From Nostoc sp. UHCC 0926 (GTDB lineage: Bacteria; Cyanobacteriota; Cyanobacteriia; Cyanobacteriales; Nostocaceae): a stretch of 64,000 nucleotides of DNA. The translations under genes and the position numbers were made by a program. The stretch covers positions 62,001 through 126,000 of the forward strand of contig NZ_CP117772.1 of the NCBI RefSeq assembly GCF_028623165.1, written 5' to 3'. Numbering within the stretch: the stretch's first letter is position 1; each line of letters begins with the position of its first letter. Under the pieces are notes generated by a model. The model searched no databases, was not told the DNA's origin, and worked only from the letters and a program-made list of their open reading frames with translations. This document shows positions 25,938-34,797 of the stretch, piece after piece.

Positions 25938-27560
25938 TCAGCTTGCGCTTTTGCTCATGTGCTTATAATCATGACAACTTTCGTGGATTGCCTCTAGATT
26001 GTTCTTTTTCCAGTTGGCGTGATTTCCGTCGATGTGGTGCAAGTTAATGCGCTCATCATCAATGAATTTTAAGCCGCAGGAAGCACATCTATGGTTTTGC
26101 TTTTTAAGAGCAATAGAAGTTTCGCCGTCGTAGAGTTTACTGTTACGTTTACTCCAATAGGCTGTATCTCCGTCATAGGGGGATTTTGTACCCTGAACCA
26201 TGACGTGTTTGTTTTCGGAGTAAGGAATCGTTGGAAATGCTTTCTTTATGAGCTTTTCGCTCGAATAGCGGTTTTGCTTTGTTTCCTTGTTAAATACCGT
26301 GTATGCTCTGCTGGACAGGAACCAAAGCGAATGCTTTGAACCATCCATCTTACAGAACTTGTGGTAGTTTCTCCAGCCTCTAACTATCGGTGCTAATTTC
26401 TCAGCCTTGACGATAGAACCATAATTCGAGTTGTTGACAACGTGTTTTACTTTCTTACGGAATGCTTTAAAGTTATCCACTGAGGGAGTACTTCTGAACT
26501 TTCCGTTTTTCTGGACTTTAAAGTTCCAGCCGAGGAAATCAAACCCGTCTGTCGCGGCGGTGACTTTGGTTTTCTTTTGGCTTACATTCATTCCGCGAAT
26601 GCGGAGGAATTCGGCGATTCTTTCAAGTATCTCTTCTGCATCATCTTCGGGGCGGAGTATAATAACCATGTCATCCGCATAGCGGATTGATGGCTCACTA
26701 ATCGATTTTCCCGGTGTTTTTTCCGTTATTATCTTTCCTTCTTTGTATCCATAGTGGTATCTGTGGATACTTTCAATCCCGTTGAGAGCGATATTAGCTA
26801 GTAATGGGCTAACTACTCCCCCTTGAGGCGTACCCTGTTCGGGGAATTGTGGGTTAACTCCAGCCTTGAGGCATCGGTATATTCCGAGTTTTAAGCCTTT
26901 AGGGGCAATGAGTTCATCCATAATCGTTGAGTGATTAATCCTATCGAAGCATTTTTCGATATCGAGTTCTATTACTCGTTTTTTTATTCCGTTGCTGCTT
27001 GAGTTTAGGTTATTAAAGATGCTCTGTTGTGCATCGTGGGCAGAGCGCCCAGGTCTAAACCCGTAACTCCTAGCGTGGAAAGTTGCTTCATGTGCGGCTT
27101 CCAGAGCGTATTTAGCTAGACATTGCCAAGCTCTATCCGCTATGGTTGGTATTTTAAGCATTCTGGTTGTCCCGTCCTTTTTGGGGATGGGGATTTCCCG
27201 TAAGCCTTGATGCTTCCAATCTCCGCTATTAACTCTTAACCATTCTTCTAGATAGAAGCGTTCGGAAAAGGTTAGGGATTTTTTGCCATCAATACCCGCC
27301 GTCTTTTTACCAGCGTTTAACTGAGATACTTGTCTTATTGCAAGAAATCGAGCCGAGGTTGATTTTAGAATGAGCTTTTGGAGTGACCTAGCTTTCCGCT
27401 TGTCTCCAACTTGAACAGCTTTGTACACGCGCTTTTGAAGGCGGAAAAGGTTACGGCGGAATTTCTTCCACGGTAAAGCTCTCCAAGATTCACTAGTTTT
27501 GTAACCGTGCCTAATCATTTTCTCTTCTCTAGTTAATGTATTCTGAACACCTCGCAACAA
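25938..27560 (-). CDS. Group II intron reverse transcriptase/maturase with HNH domain
   Basis: 540 residues. RT domains include RVIELDIEKCFDRINH, GTPQGGVVSPLLANIALNG and the catalytic IRYADDMVIIL (about 290-300). A maturase domain X follows (GWRNYHKFCKMDG), then an HNH endonuclease: CASCGLKFIDDERINLHHIDGNHANW ... CHDY (about 490-535). All key residues are present, so it could support both splicing and retrohoming. It is intact and encoded in the intron domain IV loop. The remnant at 58305-59355 belongs to a related but different intron lineage. Confidence 0.95.
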   Translation of the reverse strand: MLRGVQNTLTREEKMIRHGYKTSESWRALPWKKFRRNLFRLQKRVYKAVQVGDKRKARSLQKLILKSTSARFLAIRQVSQLNAGKKTAGIDGKKSLTFSERFYLEEWLRVNSGDWKHQGLREIPIPKKDGTTRMLKIPTIADRAWQCLAKYALEAAHEATFHARSYGFRPGRSAHDAQQSIFNNLNSSSNGIKKRVIELDIEKCFDRINHSTIMDELIAPKGLKLGIYRCLKAGVNPQFPEQGTPQGGVVSPLLANIALNGIESIHRYHYGYKEGKIITEKTPGKSISEPSIRYADDMVIILRPEDDAEEILERIAEFLRIRGMNVSQKKTKVTAATDGFDFLGWNFKVQKNGKFRSTPSVDNFKAFRKKVKHVVNNSNYGSIVKAEKLAPIVRGWRNYHKFCKMDGSKHSLWFLSSRAYTVFNKETKQNRYSSEKLIKKAFPTIPYSENKHVMVQGTKSPYDGDTAYWSKRNSKLYDGETSIALKKQNHRCASCGLKFIDDERINLHHIDGNHANWKKNNLEAIHESCHDYKHMSKSAS

Positions 27561-28074
27561 TTACGTTGCGTCCTACCCGACTTGTGAGAATTCCGTATCC
27601 CGTCTTACCTACCAGGGGTTCGACTTCCCCTAGACTCCCAAATCGTTTTTATTCGTTCCCTCGGTATGATTGATTGTTCCTTTAGATGTAGCCAATTCAA
27701 CTACGGGAACCCCAGGACTCTTACCGTTGCTATGATCTTCCACGGCGGGGTTATCTCCAGTGAAGTCAAGGATTTTATGTTGCGCCCTGCTTTTTTCTAA
27801 GTTGCTTTTATAGGCTCTGTTTCATCATGGGAACTCCCTATTAGCGCTAGTGTCAGCCCGCAACGGCTGTCTAATTACGCCCTGTTCCCAGCTTCACCCT
27901 GTAGAAACCGAGTCTACTCAGTGTGGGCAGGTAAGGAGTCAATTCTGAGTCTGAATGGTAGGACTTACACCTACATCAAGCCGAGAGTTCAACCTGTAAT
28001 GACAGTTATCTGCTGTCAGGTTGGACTAGTTATGTACGGACTTACACCGTGATTCACTAGTCAACGAATCGCAC

Positions 28075-28485
28075 AATCATTGAAAATGACTTTCCACTCC
28101 CTGGGCCACCACAAACTAGGATGCCTCGCTGTGCCTCTGGAAAATAAAGGGTTGTTGAATCTTCAGGGATGCAAGTTCTACGGACACCATTAATAACCTC
28201 GCTCGTTGTATTCTTGGGAGTTCCCACATACAGTGATACTCGGTTATGCAAGCGTAGCTGAATTTGCTTACATGCCAATTTCCGAGCCGATGTTTTTTCT
28301 CTTATCCCGCCCCACCGCGCGGTCGCTAGCTTGGCTTTCCCTCCCCTACTATCGATGATTTTGGCGATTACGATCACCGCACCACAGGCGAGTACCCCTA
28401 AACCTGCGGGGGAAAACAGAGCCGATTCAATACCTGGGGGAATAAATTGATTTGGCTTAACCTCTGTCTTAGGAGTCCCTGTCAT
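28075..28485 (-). CDS. virD4: VirD4/TraG-like coupling protein, 5' exon
   Basis: 137 codons: a short N-terminal segment with a hydrophobic helix (GLGVLACGAVIVIAKII, about 28-45), then ATARWGGIREK, typical of TraG-type proteins, and Walker A GILVCGGPGSGKSFSMI (about 121-137). The intron begins directly after this motif. Without splicing, translation would stop five codons into the intron (VRFVD). The ATG overlaps the stop codon of the upstream exported-protein gene (ATGA), so the two are translationally coupled. Confidence 0.88.
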
Positions 28486-29699
28486 CGCCCAGTGCCCACG
28501 ATAACCAAATCATTCTCACTCACGGGCAACCAGGGAACTGGCCCAATGAAGTAAGGGGTGCAAGTTTTCTGCTGAAATGGCGGTCGCGCACAGATTCTAA
28601 AGAATAAGCCAAAGTCGGCAGTCCCTTTGGATTCATTAACTCCAGTTAGCGCCACTTTGAACCCACTACCATACACTAGCCGCCCCGTGGGTTCCTTGCC
28701 CCCATTAACGGCGGCTAGAATTCCATAACCACCCTTGACTTGTTGGGATGAACCAGATGCCCAACGCTTACCATACAAGCTACCTTCAGAACCGGCAAAA
28801 TCACCCATTTCTAAGTATGAGCATTCCTTGTCAGGAGGACAGGCGACTGAAACGGTGCGTTCCCCGGAGGGGTCGCCGTAGGCATCGCCTCTGACAACGC
28901 TACCAGATACAAAGTAATTGTTACCTGCCTTTGCATCGCCTTTTTCAGCCGTCCCAAGTACAACCGACGCGATACCCACAACGTCTATCCCAGAGCTAAT
29001 AGGCTGAGGCATTTTATCAAAAGGCACTTGACTTAATTTAGGAATTTGATTGACATAAGCTTGCTGCCATGCTTCAAACTTGACTAGCTGAGTTTTGGTC
29101 AATCCAGGAATTGAATTAAGAGAATACTTACTTAGGTCAATCTTGTCTAGCGTCAAATCTGCGGCTTGACGATTTGAACTGATAGCCTGAGAAATAGTGC
29201 CGCCGCCATTCTTGGAGAATAGATCGGCTAATGGGGGAACTTCTGATAGGCTCAGATTGCTTAATTCAGGCATCGCCTTGACCAATGTTTTTGGCGTTTG
29301 CCATTGCATTAATCCAAAGTCTTTGAGGGTGGGCTTGGTGGTTGTGGCTGTAGTGGGCAAAGCCACCGTGTCAATAGCCTTTAAGCTCAAGTCCGACATC
29401 TTAAAAGCATCATCCGCGTCGCCCAACATCACAACAGAGTCTACTTTTTGCCCTGCTGTCCACGAGCGCGAGGGGTCGTAGCCAAAAGTCGAAATCAGGT
29501 TTTTAGGTATCTTTAAAAATCCAGGCTGCTGAACGGGTGGCAAAGTATCCCATGTGATTTTTGACCAGTCGGGGGCAGCAGTTTTGTAATTCCCTTGGGA
29601 ATGCTCAATTGTCGGGGTAGTTGTCGGTGTTTCTGCGATTGAGGCGGAAAGTGGAACCAGGGAGGCGAAAGCAGTCAGTAGAAAGAGTTTAAACTTCAT
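28482..29699 (-). CDS. Exported protein of the conjugation operon
   Basis: 405 residues with a signal peptide (MKFKLFLLTAFASLVPLSASIAE). The mature part has a helical region with repeated short segments (LSLKAIDTVALP, LSNLSLSEVPPLADLF, LDKIDLSKYSLNSIPGL) spaced like a solenoid, and a Cys-containing C-terminal domain (ACPPDKECSYLEMGDFAG, CARPPFQQKTCTPYFIGPVPWLP). It is known to me only as a conserved gene beside virD4 in cyanobacterial plasmids; it probably acts in the periplasm or outer layer, as a surface or channel part. Its end overlaps virD4 by 4 bp. Confidence 0.75.
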   Translation of the reverse strand: MKFKLFLLTAFASLVPLSASIAETPTTTPTIEHSQGNYKTAAPDWSKITWDTLPPVQQPGFLKIPKNLISTFGYDPSRSWTAGQKVDSVVMLGDADDAFKMSDLSLKAIDTVALPTTATTTKPTLKDFGLMQWQTPKTLVKAMPELSNLSLSEVPPLADLFSKNGGGTISQAISSNRQAADLTLDKIDLSKYSLNSIPGLTKTQLVKFEAWQQAYVNQIPKLSQVPFDKMPQPISSGIDVVGIASVVLGTAEKGDAKAGNNYFVSGSVVRGDAYGDPSGERTVSVACPPDKECSYLEMGDFAGSEGSLYGKRWASGSSQQVKGGYGILAAVNGGKEPTGRLVYGSGFKVALTGVNESKGTADFGLFFRICARPPFQQKTCTPYFIGPVPWLPVSENDLVIVGTGR

Positions 29700-29821
29700 G
29701 ATTTTAACAACAGTAAGAGTTAATAACTAGGCTGTTACAGAAAATATCAACAATTCATTTCCCCACCTACACAAATAGAGGAACTCGTCTAGTTTTTTGC
29801 GAAGAAATTTTAACAATTCAC

Positions 29822-30679
29822 TCACAATCGCCCCCATTCAAGTAATTGATTAAAAGTGGTTTTATCGACCTGAGAAAGCGAAATTGCCTCATCTCTAGTC
29901 TTGCCACGCCGTAACAATTTAATTGCATCTTGTACCTTGTTCCAGGTGGTAGATCCGGGTTTAACTTGACCTTTCCGCCCCGCTTCTGCTAGCCCAAAAA
30001 CGAGAGCATTGGCATCGTTCCTCTGAATCGCGCCGTTTAACGTAGTCCCAGGATTGGGGCGTAAAACGGTAGCAGCAACAGATTGAGGCGGCGGGACTGT
30101 TATTGTTTGTGGTGATGACGAGAATTGCTGGACTACTGGTGGCGCTGGTTGCGGCTTTTGAACTGTTAGCGGTTGCGGCGTTACCGAAGGTGGGCGAAGC
30201 CATCGCTCTCTGATAATTGGCAGGGGTCGATCCGAGTCCGATTTAACTACCAAGCTCGTGTAAGCTGGGTTCCCCGTGGCAGGGACTACCTTAAATTGAT
30301 ATTGCTTTAAATTGGTAAGCACCGTAATTTGAGTGCTACCATCGCGGCTAGAAGTGACAGGGAAGCTAATCGGGTCAATCTGACGCACAAATATTACAGT
30401 CGTTTTGCCTCCTGTACAACTAGAATCATTCGTCTGCTTTGGGCACAAGCCGCCATTTGAGGTAAAAGCAAAGCGACTGGGATCGCCGATCCAAACTTGC
30501 TTGATAGTTTCCCCAGTGGACATCAAATTAATAGTTAGTCCATAACCTTTCCATACCTTTAACTCAATGGTGCTAGAGTTTACGTCCTTTTCGTAAACCG
30601 TTCTAGCTGGCATGGCTGTTGCTTTTGCCGCGCTAGTTAAAACTAAAAATGCTGCAATAATAGTAGTTTTTTTTAACAT
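29822..30679 (-). CDS. VirB9/TrbG-like channel protein
   Basis: 285 residues with a signal peptide (MLKKTTIIAAFLVLTSAAKATA). The N-terminal domain (about 35-150) has the VirB9-type pattern VWKGYGLTINLMSTGETIKQVWIGDPSRFAF, then VIFVRQIDPISFPVTSSRDGSTQITVLT and YQFKVVP. A Pro/Gln-rich linker (160-210) leads to a small C-terminal helical domain. VirB9 forms the outer-membrane core of T4SS with VirB10 and VirB7. AGGAGG lies upstream of the ATG, and the shared 20-bp repeat lies 30-49 bp upstream. Assignment rests on motif pattern, order next to the virB10-like gene, and signal peptide. Confidence 0.75.
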   Translation of the reverse strand: MLKKTTIIAAFLVLTSAAKATAMPARTVYEKDVNSSTIELKVWKGYGLTINLMSTGETIKQVWIGDPSRFAFTSNGGLCPKQTNDSSCTGGKTTVIFVRQIDPISFPVTSSRDGSTQITVLTNLKQYQFKVVPATGNPAYTSLVVKSDSDRPLPIIRERWLRPPSVTPQPLTVQKPQPAPPVVQQFSSSPQTITVPPPQSVAATVLRPNPGTTLNGAIQRNDANALVFGLAEAGRKGQVKPGSTTWNKVQDAIKLLRRGKTRDEAISLSQVDKTTFNQLLEWGRL

Positions 30680-30708
30680 CTATTCCCCTCCTGAAATCCT
30701 TGTTTAGC

Positions 30709-30728
30709 CTCAGTTACCGTAACGTTAT
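30709..30728. promoter_or_regulatory. 20-bp conserved site upstream of the virB9-like gene
   Basis: CTCAGTTACCGTAACGTTAT, identical to 33931-33950. It contains the palindrome GTTAC-C-GTAAC. It lies 30-49 bp upstream of the virB9-like start on the minus strand. Being the same in front of two genes of one operon suggests an operator or a copied promoter element. Confidence 0.5.
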
Positions 30729-30740
30729 TGTGACTAGAGC

Positions 30741-32159
30741 CTAAAGCGATATTGTTTGATTAATGAATATTTGAACTGACTTGCCAGCGTCGATCACGAA
30801 CACTTCTTCCCTACCGCTTAACTGCTGAGAACGGGCGACGTTTGAGCTTTTGATATTTTCAAGAACGCTATTAAAAGCGCCTTCACCAAAAGCAGCAGGT
30901 AGGTTTTTGTCGTCGTTGGTGGTCGAGCTAGTGGAAAACCCGTTTGAGTTAGTGCTGATTTGGCTTGTAGGGCGATTTTGTATTTCTGCTGCCTTGGCGA
31001 CACCAGCGACAACCGCAGAGATGAAATTACCTCCTAAATTGCTGCCTTTGCGGGACTCTGCTTTTAAGAAACCACCATCCTTAGCCATTATCAGAACGGC
31101 ATTTTTTGGGAGTTGCTTTTCTTGCGTATCGCCATTGGAATTGATTAAAACTGAAACGCCGCGCAATTGGGCGAAGCCTGCCCCATTGGAGCTAGTTAGT
31201 TGAGCAACTAGATACGAGCCTACGGGCAGCACCTCGCCACCATCCGAAGCCTTCAAAGGTTTTGATATCTTAATCAAGTAATTCTGACCGCCAGCGTCAC
31301 CAGCGCCCCAAGCGATCGGCGTTTCTAGTCTGCCCTCTGCGGTGCTGCCAACGAGTACGCGAAGAGCGTTGTAATTAATGGTAGTGTTCTGGGCGACTTG
31401 TGTAGCTCCTCCCGTACCTCCTTCAATTCCATTAGTCTTGATGGGTTTCTCGCTTTCTGATTCATCTCCTGAACTCCTGAAACTGCCAGCGTTTGCAGCG
31501 AGAAGCCATTGCTGAGTGGGATCAACATGAACGGCGTAGCTTGCAGCCGTTGGCATCGATTGAGGAGATTGTCTGATCGCCTGGGCAATTTTGGGCTGAG
31601 GCTGCGATACTCTAGCTCTCGAGAAAGTGAAGGGCGCTGTCGGCTGGCTGGCGACTGGGTAAGAACGTTGTCCGCGCTGCACTGGTTGCATAGGAGGGGT
31701 AACGGGTGCGATTGGGGATGGGGCTAAGGTTGGGCTAGAGGTTGGCGTTGGGCTAGGCAAGCGATCGCGAATCTGCTTTAACTCGTAATTTTGGCTAGTC
31801 AGAGCAAGCGCTGTTTTATCCTTGCCCGTCTCATTTTCCGGCTCTGCTAGGGGCGTTTGCTCTTTTTCTTTGGGCGGTTGCACAATGCCCTTGGAAAACT
31901 TCAGCACATTCATTGAATTGCCTAGCATTGCCCCAACGAGCGTCACGAAGAGAAGGCAAATTAGGGCAACAACGCCCATTTTTAAGAGTGGAGATTGCGA
32001 GACTGTTCGAGCAGTAACAATTTCTTCTGGGGCGGGGTTCTCTTCTGGTTGAATTGAATCATTAGCCCTTGTTGTTTTAGCGCCGTTCATGGCGGCAAAA
32101 TCTTGCTCCTCTATCTCAATAGTTGCCTCTGGCAAAGGCTCTTGCTGTTTCTGGATCAT
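30741..32159 (-). CDS. VirB10/TrbI-like channel protein
   Basis: 472 residues. Cytoplasmic N-terminus of about 60 residues, one membrane helix (MGVVALICLLFVTLVGAML, about 61-80), a long Pro-rich periplasmic stretch (SPTPTSSPTLAPSPIAPVTPP), then a TrbI/VirB10 C-terminal beta-barrel domain (AWGAGDAGGQNYLIKI, GEVLPVGSYLVAQL, QLRGVSVLINSNGD, EVFVIDAGKSVQIFI). VirB10 spans both membranes and senses ATPase activity. The start overlaps the preceding virB8-like gene by 4 bp. Confidence 0.85.
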   Translation of the reverse strand: MIQKQQEPLPEATIEIEEQDFAAMNGAKTTRANDSIQPEENPAPEEIVTARTVSQSPLLKMGVVALICLLFVTLVGAMLGNSMNVLKFSKGIVQPPKEKEQTPLAEPENETGKDKTALALTSQNYELKQIRDRLPSPTPTSSPTLAPSPIAPVTPPMQPVQRGQRSYPVASQPTAPFTFSRARVSQPQPKIAQAIRQSPQSMPTAASYAVHVDPTQQWLLAANAGSFRSSGDESESEKPIKTNGIEGGTGGATQVAQNTTINYNALRVLVGSTAEGRLETPIAWGAGDAGGQNYLIKISKPLKASDGGEVLPVGSYLVAQLTSSNGAGFAQLRGVSVLINSNGDTQEKQLPKNAVLIMAKDGGFLKAESRKGSNLGGNFISAVVAGVAKAAEIQNRPTSQISTNSNGFSTSSTTNDDKNLPAAFGEGAFNSVLENIKSSNVARSQQLSGREEVFVIDAGKSVQIFINQTISL

Positions 32160-32875
32160 AAGTCTAAATCTTGGATTTTGTAAATTTCCAACCCCGCTTT
32201 GCGCTCTCGTGTGGCGGTTTCTTGAACATCGGACGCAAATCTAGGCAGGGCAGCCGTATCAATCGCCCTGACAAATACAGTTTTGTTAAAAGCGATGGGC
32301 TTACCAACTAAATTGCTGCCTTGGAAAACAACAATCTCTGCAACCATATCTACTTTCCATTGCCCATCCTTAATGCGAGTCGGCTGACTGATGAGGCTGA
32401 CTTTTAGAATTGATTGCGTAGACCCATTAAAGACATCGGGCGGCGTAAGATTACTTATCTCCTCAAGGAATGGTGCGCGAAAATCTTCTGACAACGCAAA
32501 GCCTGAAGCCCATGCACTAGTAGTAATCTTGGCTTTTGATGTCAATATCCCAGGATCTAATTTTAATTGTTTGGCGGGGTCTATCTTGTAATCATCGGTT
32601 GGCTTTGGTAGAGCATTCCAACTTAAAAGCCCGGTCATTGTCTGCCCGACAAAATGTATAATAGCTTGGGGCGATCGCTCCTCACTACCTATAGGAAGAA
32701 CTCTAATAGATTCGCCATCATATAGCTCCACAAGAGTCGAAGCTTTAGTTTTAAAAATTGTGACTATCCGAGCAAAATTGACAACTTCTATTAATAGCAA
32801 AATCATCAATAAAGCAGCATTTACTATCAAAAATATTGGGGTAAAATTTAGTTCTTTTCTCTCTAGTAATTTCAT
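32156..32875 (-). CDS. VirB8-like inner-membrane protein
   Basis: 239 residues: a short N-terminus, one membrane helix (PIFLIVNAALLMILLLIEVVNFA, about 13-35) and a periplasmic domain with mixed strands ending DLDL. Size, topology and position between virB6- and virB10-like genes fit VirB8/TraE, the periplasmic scaffold; motif identity is weak. Overlaps both neighbours by 4 bp. Confidence 0.6.
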   Translation of the reverse strand: MKLLERKELNFTPIFLIVNAALLMILLLIEVVNFARIVTIFKTKASTLVELYDGESIRVLPIGSEERSPQAIIHFVGQTMTGLLSWNALPKPTDDYKIDPAKQLKLDPGILTSKAKITTSAWASGFALSEDFRAPFLEEISNLTPPDVFNGSTQSILKVSLISQPTRIKDGQWKVDMVAEIVVFQGSNLVGKPIAFNKTVFVRAIDTAALPRFASDVQETATRERKAGLEIYKIQDLDL

Positions 32876-33930
32876 TTTCTAAATCCCACAGAGAACTTAA
32901 CTCCACTGGTAAAAGCTGTGAACAACGACAATCCACTACCTGCGCCTATGGCGACTGCAAGCAATGGCGAAAAAATAGCTTGCACAAGTTGCAATAACAA
33001 AGGATCACTGGAAGGCTTATCAACTATTGCGCTGGCAATAATACCCACTGATATCGAGTATGAAATGAGCATCAGCGTCAACCCCAACCAACCAGCCAAC
33101 CAAGCATAGATAGGCTTGCTTTGGAAAGGAAGTAAAGATAGAACTAGGAAGATTGGTGCAGCATAAGCCACCATTAAAAATGACAGTTGGATGATGTACT
33201 GAAAAGCTGATGATAGCCCACTAAGAATAACGTAAACAAAGCCTTGAATTGCGCTATTAATTAGTTCGCCACTAAGGTCTAAGGGGTTCCAGCTTCCAGT
33301 TCCAAAACCTGCGCCAGTCTTTTTTCTAGCCTCCTGCGCCTCTTTTCGTGCATTCTCCACAGTTTTTTTGATGCAAGCTTGCTTCTGGCTTAATTCTTCA
33401 CCTTCCTTCTTTTCATTGTTGAGTTTTTCACAATTAGCTAAGGCTATCTGTGTGGCTAAAACAAAGCTTTGATCAGCGTTTACATTCCGTATGGCATCTT
33501 TCAGATTTACGCCATTTCTAGTAATACTTAAAATACTCCTATTTAGCCCAGTTGAAACGTTTCTCAAAGCGACTGTTACGTTGGCGAGAAGGAAGCCATT
33601 ATTACTAAGCATTGCAATTACTAGCAAGGGTAAAACCATCTCAGAGATAAAATCAAAACCAAACCCTTCTTCTGCAAACTTCCTGTACCAGCCGAATGAG
33701 GCAAAGCCAATCATCACAACAGCCGCGAGGGTAGAAACGGCGACAACAGCCGTATAAATTGGGCTTGTTCCAGATGCTAACTCTAGCCAATCATTTTCAA
33801 ACGATTTATAGATTAGGTCTGCGCCTTGGGTAGCGCCTTCGACTATTTCGCCTGAGTTCGTAGTACCCGTATTTTCCCCAGCTTGCTGCCCTGTCGTTTG
33901 AGCAAAAAGAATAGTTAAGAGCGCTATCAT
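32872..33930 (-). CDS. VirB6/TrbL-like polytopic membrane protein
   Basis: About 352 residues from the ATG at 33930 (the frame is open further upstream, but MIALLTILFAQ is a better start just after the 20-bp repeat). Membrane helices at about 60-80 and 95-115 (PLLVIAMLSNNGFLL), a long charged central loop with coiled coil (KTVENARKEAQEARKK), then four or more C-terminal helices (GFVYVILSGLSSAFQYI, LSFLMVAYAAPIFLVLSLL, WLGLTLMLISYSISVGIIA, AIFSPLLAVAIGAGSG). This fits VirB6/TrbL, the inner-membrane pore subunit. Confidence 0.75.
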   Translation of the reverse strand: MIALLTILFAQTTGQQAGENTGTTNSGEIVEGATQGADLIYKSFENDWLELASGTSPIYTAVVAVSTLAAVVMIGFASFGWYRKFAEEGFGFDFISEMVLPLLVIAMLSNNGFLLANVTVALRNVSTGLNRSILSITRNGVNLKDAIRNVNADQSFVLATQIALANCEKLNNEKKEGEELSQKQACIKKTVENARKEAQEARKKTGAGFGTGSWNPLDLSGELINSAIQGFVYVILSGLSSAFQYIIQLSFLMVAYAAPIFLVLSLLPFQSKPIYAWLAGWLGLTLMLISYSISVGIIASAIVDKPSSDPLLLQLVQAIFSPLLAVAIGAGSGLSLFTAFTSGVKFSVGFRK

Positions 33931-33950
33931 CTCAGTTACCGTAACGTTAT
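33931..33950. promoter_or_regulatory. 20-bp conserved site directly before the virB6-like start
   Basis: CTCAGTTACCGTAACGTTAT, the same 20 bases as at 30709-30728. Here the coding-strand copy ends one or two bases before the virB6-like ATG, so a bound protein or RNA structure would affect translation as well as transcription. The next about 100 bp (33960-34065) hold a low-complexity insert of CTCTGCT-type repeats, with no gene. Confidence 0.5.
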
Positions 33951-34065
33951 GTTGACTTGACAAGAGGCAGGGGGACGGGTCCCGCATTTCTCACAAGCTT
34001 GAGGGGCAGAGGAGAAAGAACTTGGTATTTGAACTCTCCCCTGCTCTCTGCTCTCTGCTTTTTGA

Positions 34066-34797
34066 CTATTGATTCTTCCAGAAGGTATCGTTAGCGGCAG
34101 CAGATTGAATGATTTGCCGAGCGGCGGCGTTAGATTCCTGATCCTTCGCCGCTGCTTGCTCATCCATGCGACTAGAAATATCAGCAAGATTGATATTTGC
34201 AACAGCCAAGGAACGGGATTGCTTTTGTGCTTCTGCATGGATAGATTTGGCAATTACAACACTTTGCAAGTTTTGAATAGCGACCTTTTTAAGAATGTCT
34301 TGGGTGACAACATCCTGCTGGGCGGCGTTGGCATTTTCGCTTGATTGGGAGGTAGCATCATTAGTTATTGCTGCCGACTGCGATTGCACTCTCTGCCCTT
34401 CAACGCCAAGTACTGATTCTGATTGTCCGCGTGTATATTGTTGGTTCCAATCCTTGATAGCGTTTTCAGCTTGAATACGAGGGTCTAATGTCAGCAAATT
34501 GCCTTCTTGTTTCTGGATAACTTTCTCAATATTCTTACCAGCTTTCAGGGGATCGGGAATCCCCAAATCCCCAACGCTAGATTCAATTGCCTGATTTAAT
34601 TCAGCCTCAAGCTTACCTAAAGACTTAGTAAACTCTTTTTGATAGTTGTTGATGTAAGTCTGCAAGCTGCTATAGATTTGTTGAAATTGGGTCAAAAAAG
34701 ATTGGGAGTTTTGCTGACCTTGAGCGTTAGCTGGAAGGCTAGAAAAGGAAATCAGAATTACTACGCCTGAGATCACGATCAATCGGTTGGTATTCAA
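34066..34797 (-). CDS. VirB5/TrbJ-like periplasmic coiled-coil protein
   Basis: 243 residues with a signal peptide (MNTNRLIVISGVVILISFSSLPANA). The mature protein is helical and Gln/Ala-rich, with likely coiled coils (FLTQFQQIYSSLQTYINNYQKEF; SSENANAAQQDVVTQDILKKVA; DEQAAAKDQESNAAARQIIQSAA). This is the usual look of VirB5/TrbJ minor pilin-tip proteins; identity rests on topology and operon position. Overlaps the preceding gene by 59 bp. Confidence 0.65.
   Translation of the reverse strand: MNTNRLIVISGVVILISFSSLPANAQGQQNSQSFLTQFQQIYSSLQTYINNYQKEFTKSLGKLEAELNQAIESSVGDLGIPDPLKAGKNIEKVIQKQEGNLLTLDPRIQAENAIKDWNQQYTRGQSESVLGVEGQRVQSQSAAITNDATSQSSENANAAQQDVVTQDILKKVAIQNLQSVVIAKSIHAEAQKQSRSLAVANINLADISSRMDEQAAAKDQESNAAARQIIQSAAANDTFWKNQ

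Larger units (their letters stand above)
25861..28074 (-). mobile_element. Group II intron inside the virD4-like gene
   Basis: On the minus strand the intron begins GTGCGATTCGTTGAC directly after the codon for Ile in GKSFSMI, and ends ...ATATCCCCCATC before GACTCAACC. GTGCG is the usual 5' end of bacterial group II introns. A maturase gene lies inside, and a clear domain V hairpin precedes the 3' end. Removing 2214 bases restores the coupling-protein frame. The exact borders could shift by one base (T/GTGCG with CAT/C) without changing the protein. Splicing is needed for any coupling protein to be made. Confidence 0.9.

Noticed and set aside
33960-34065. CTCTGCT-type repeats considered as a regulatory array
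   Set aside because: Low-complexity stretches of this kind are dispersed in these genomes; nothing ties them to a function.
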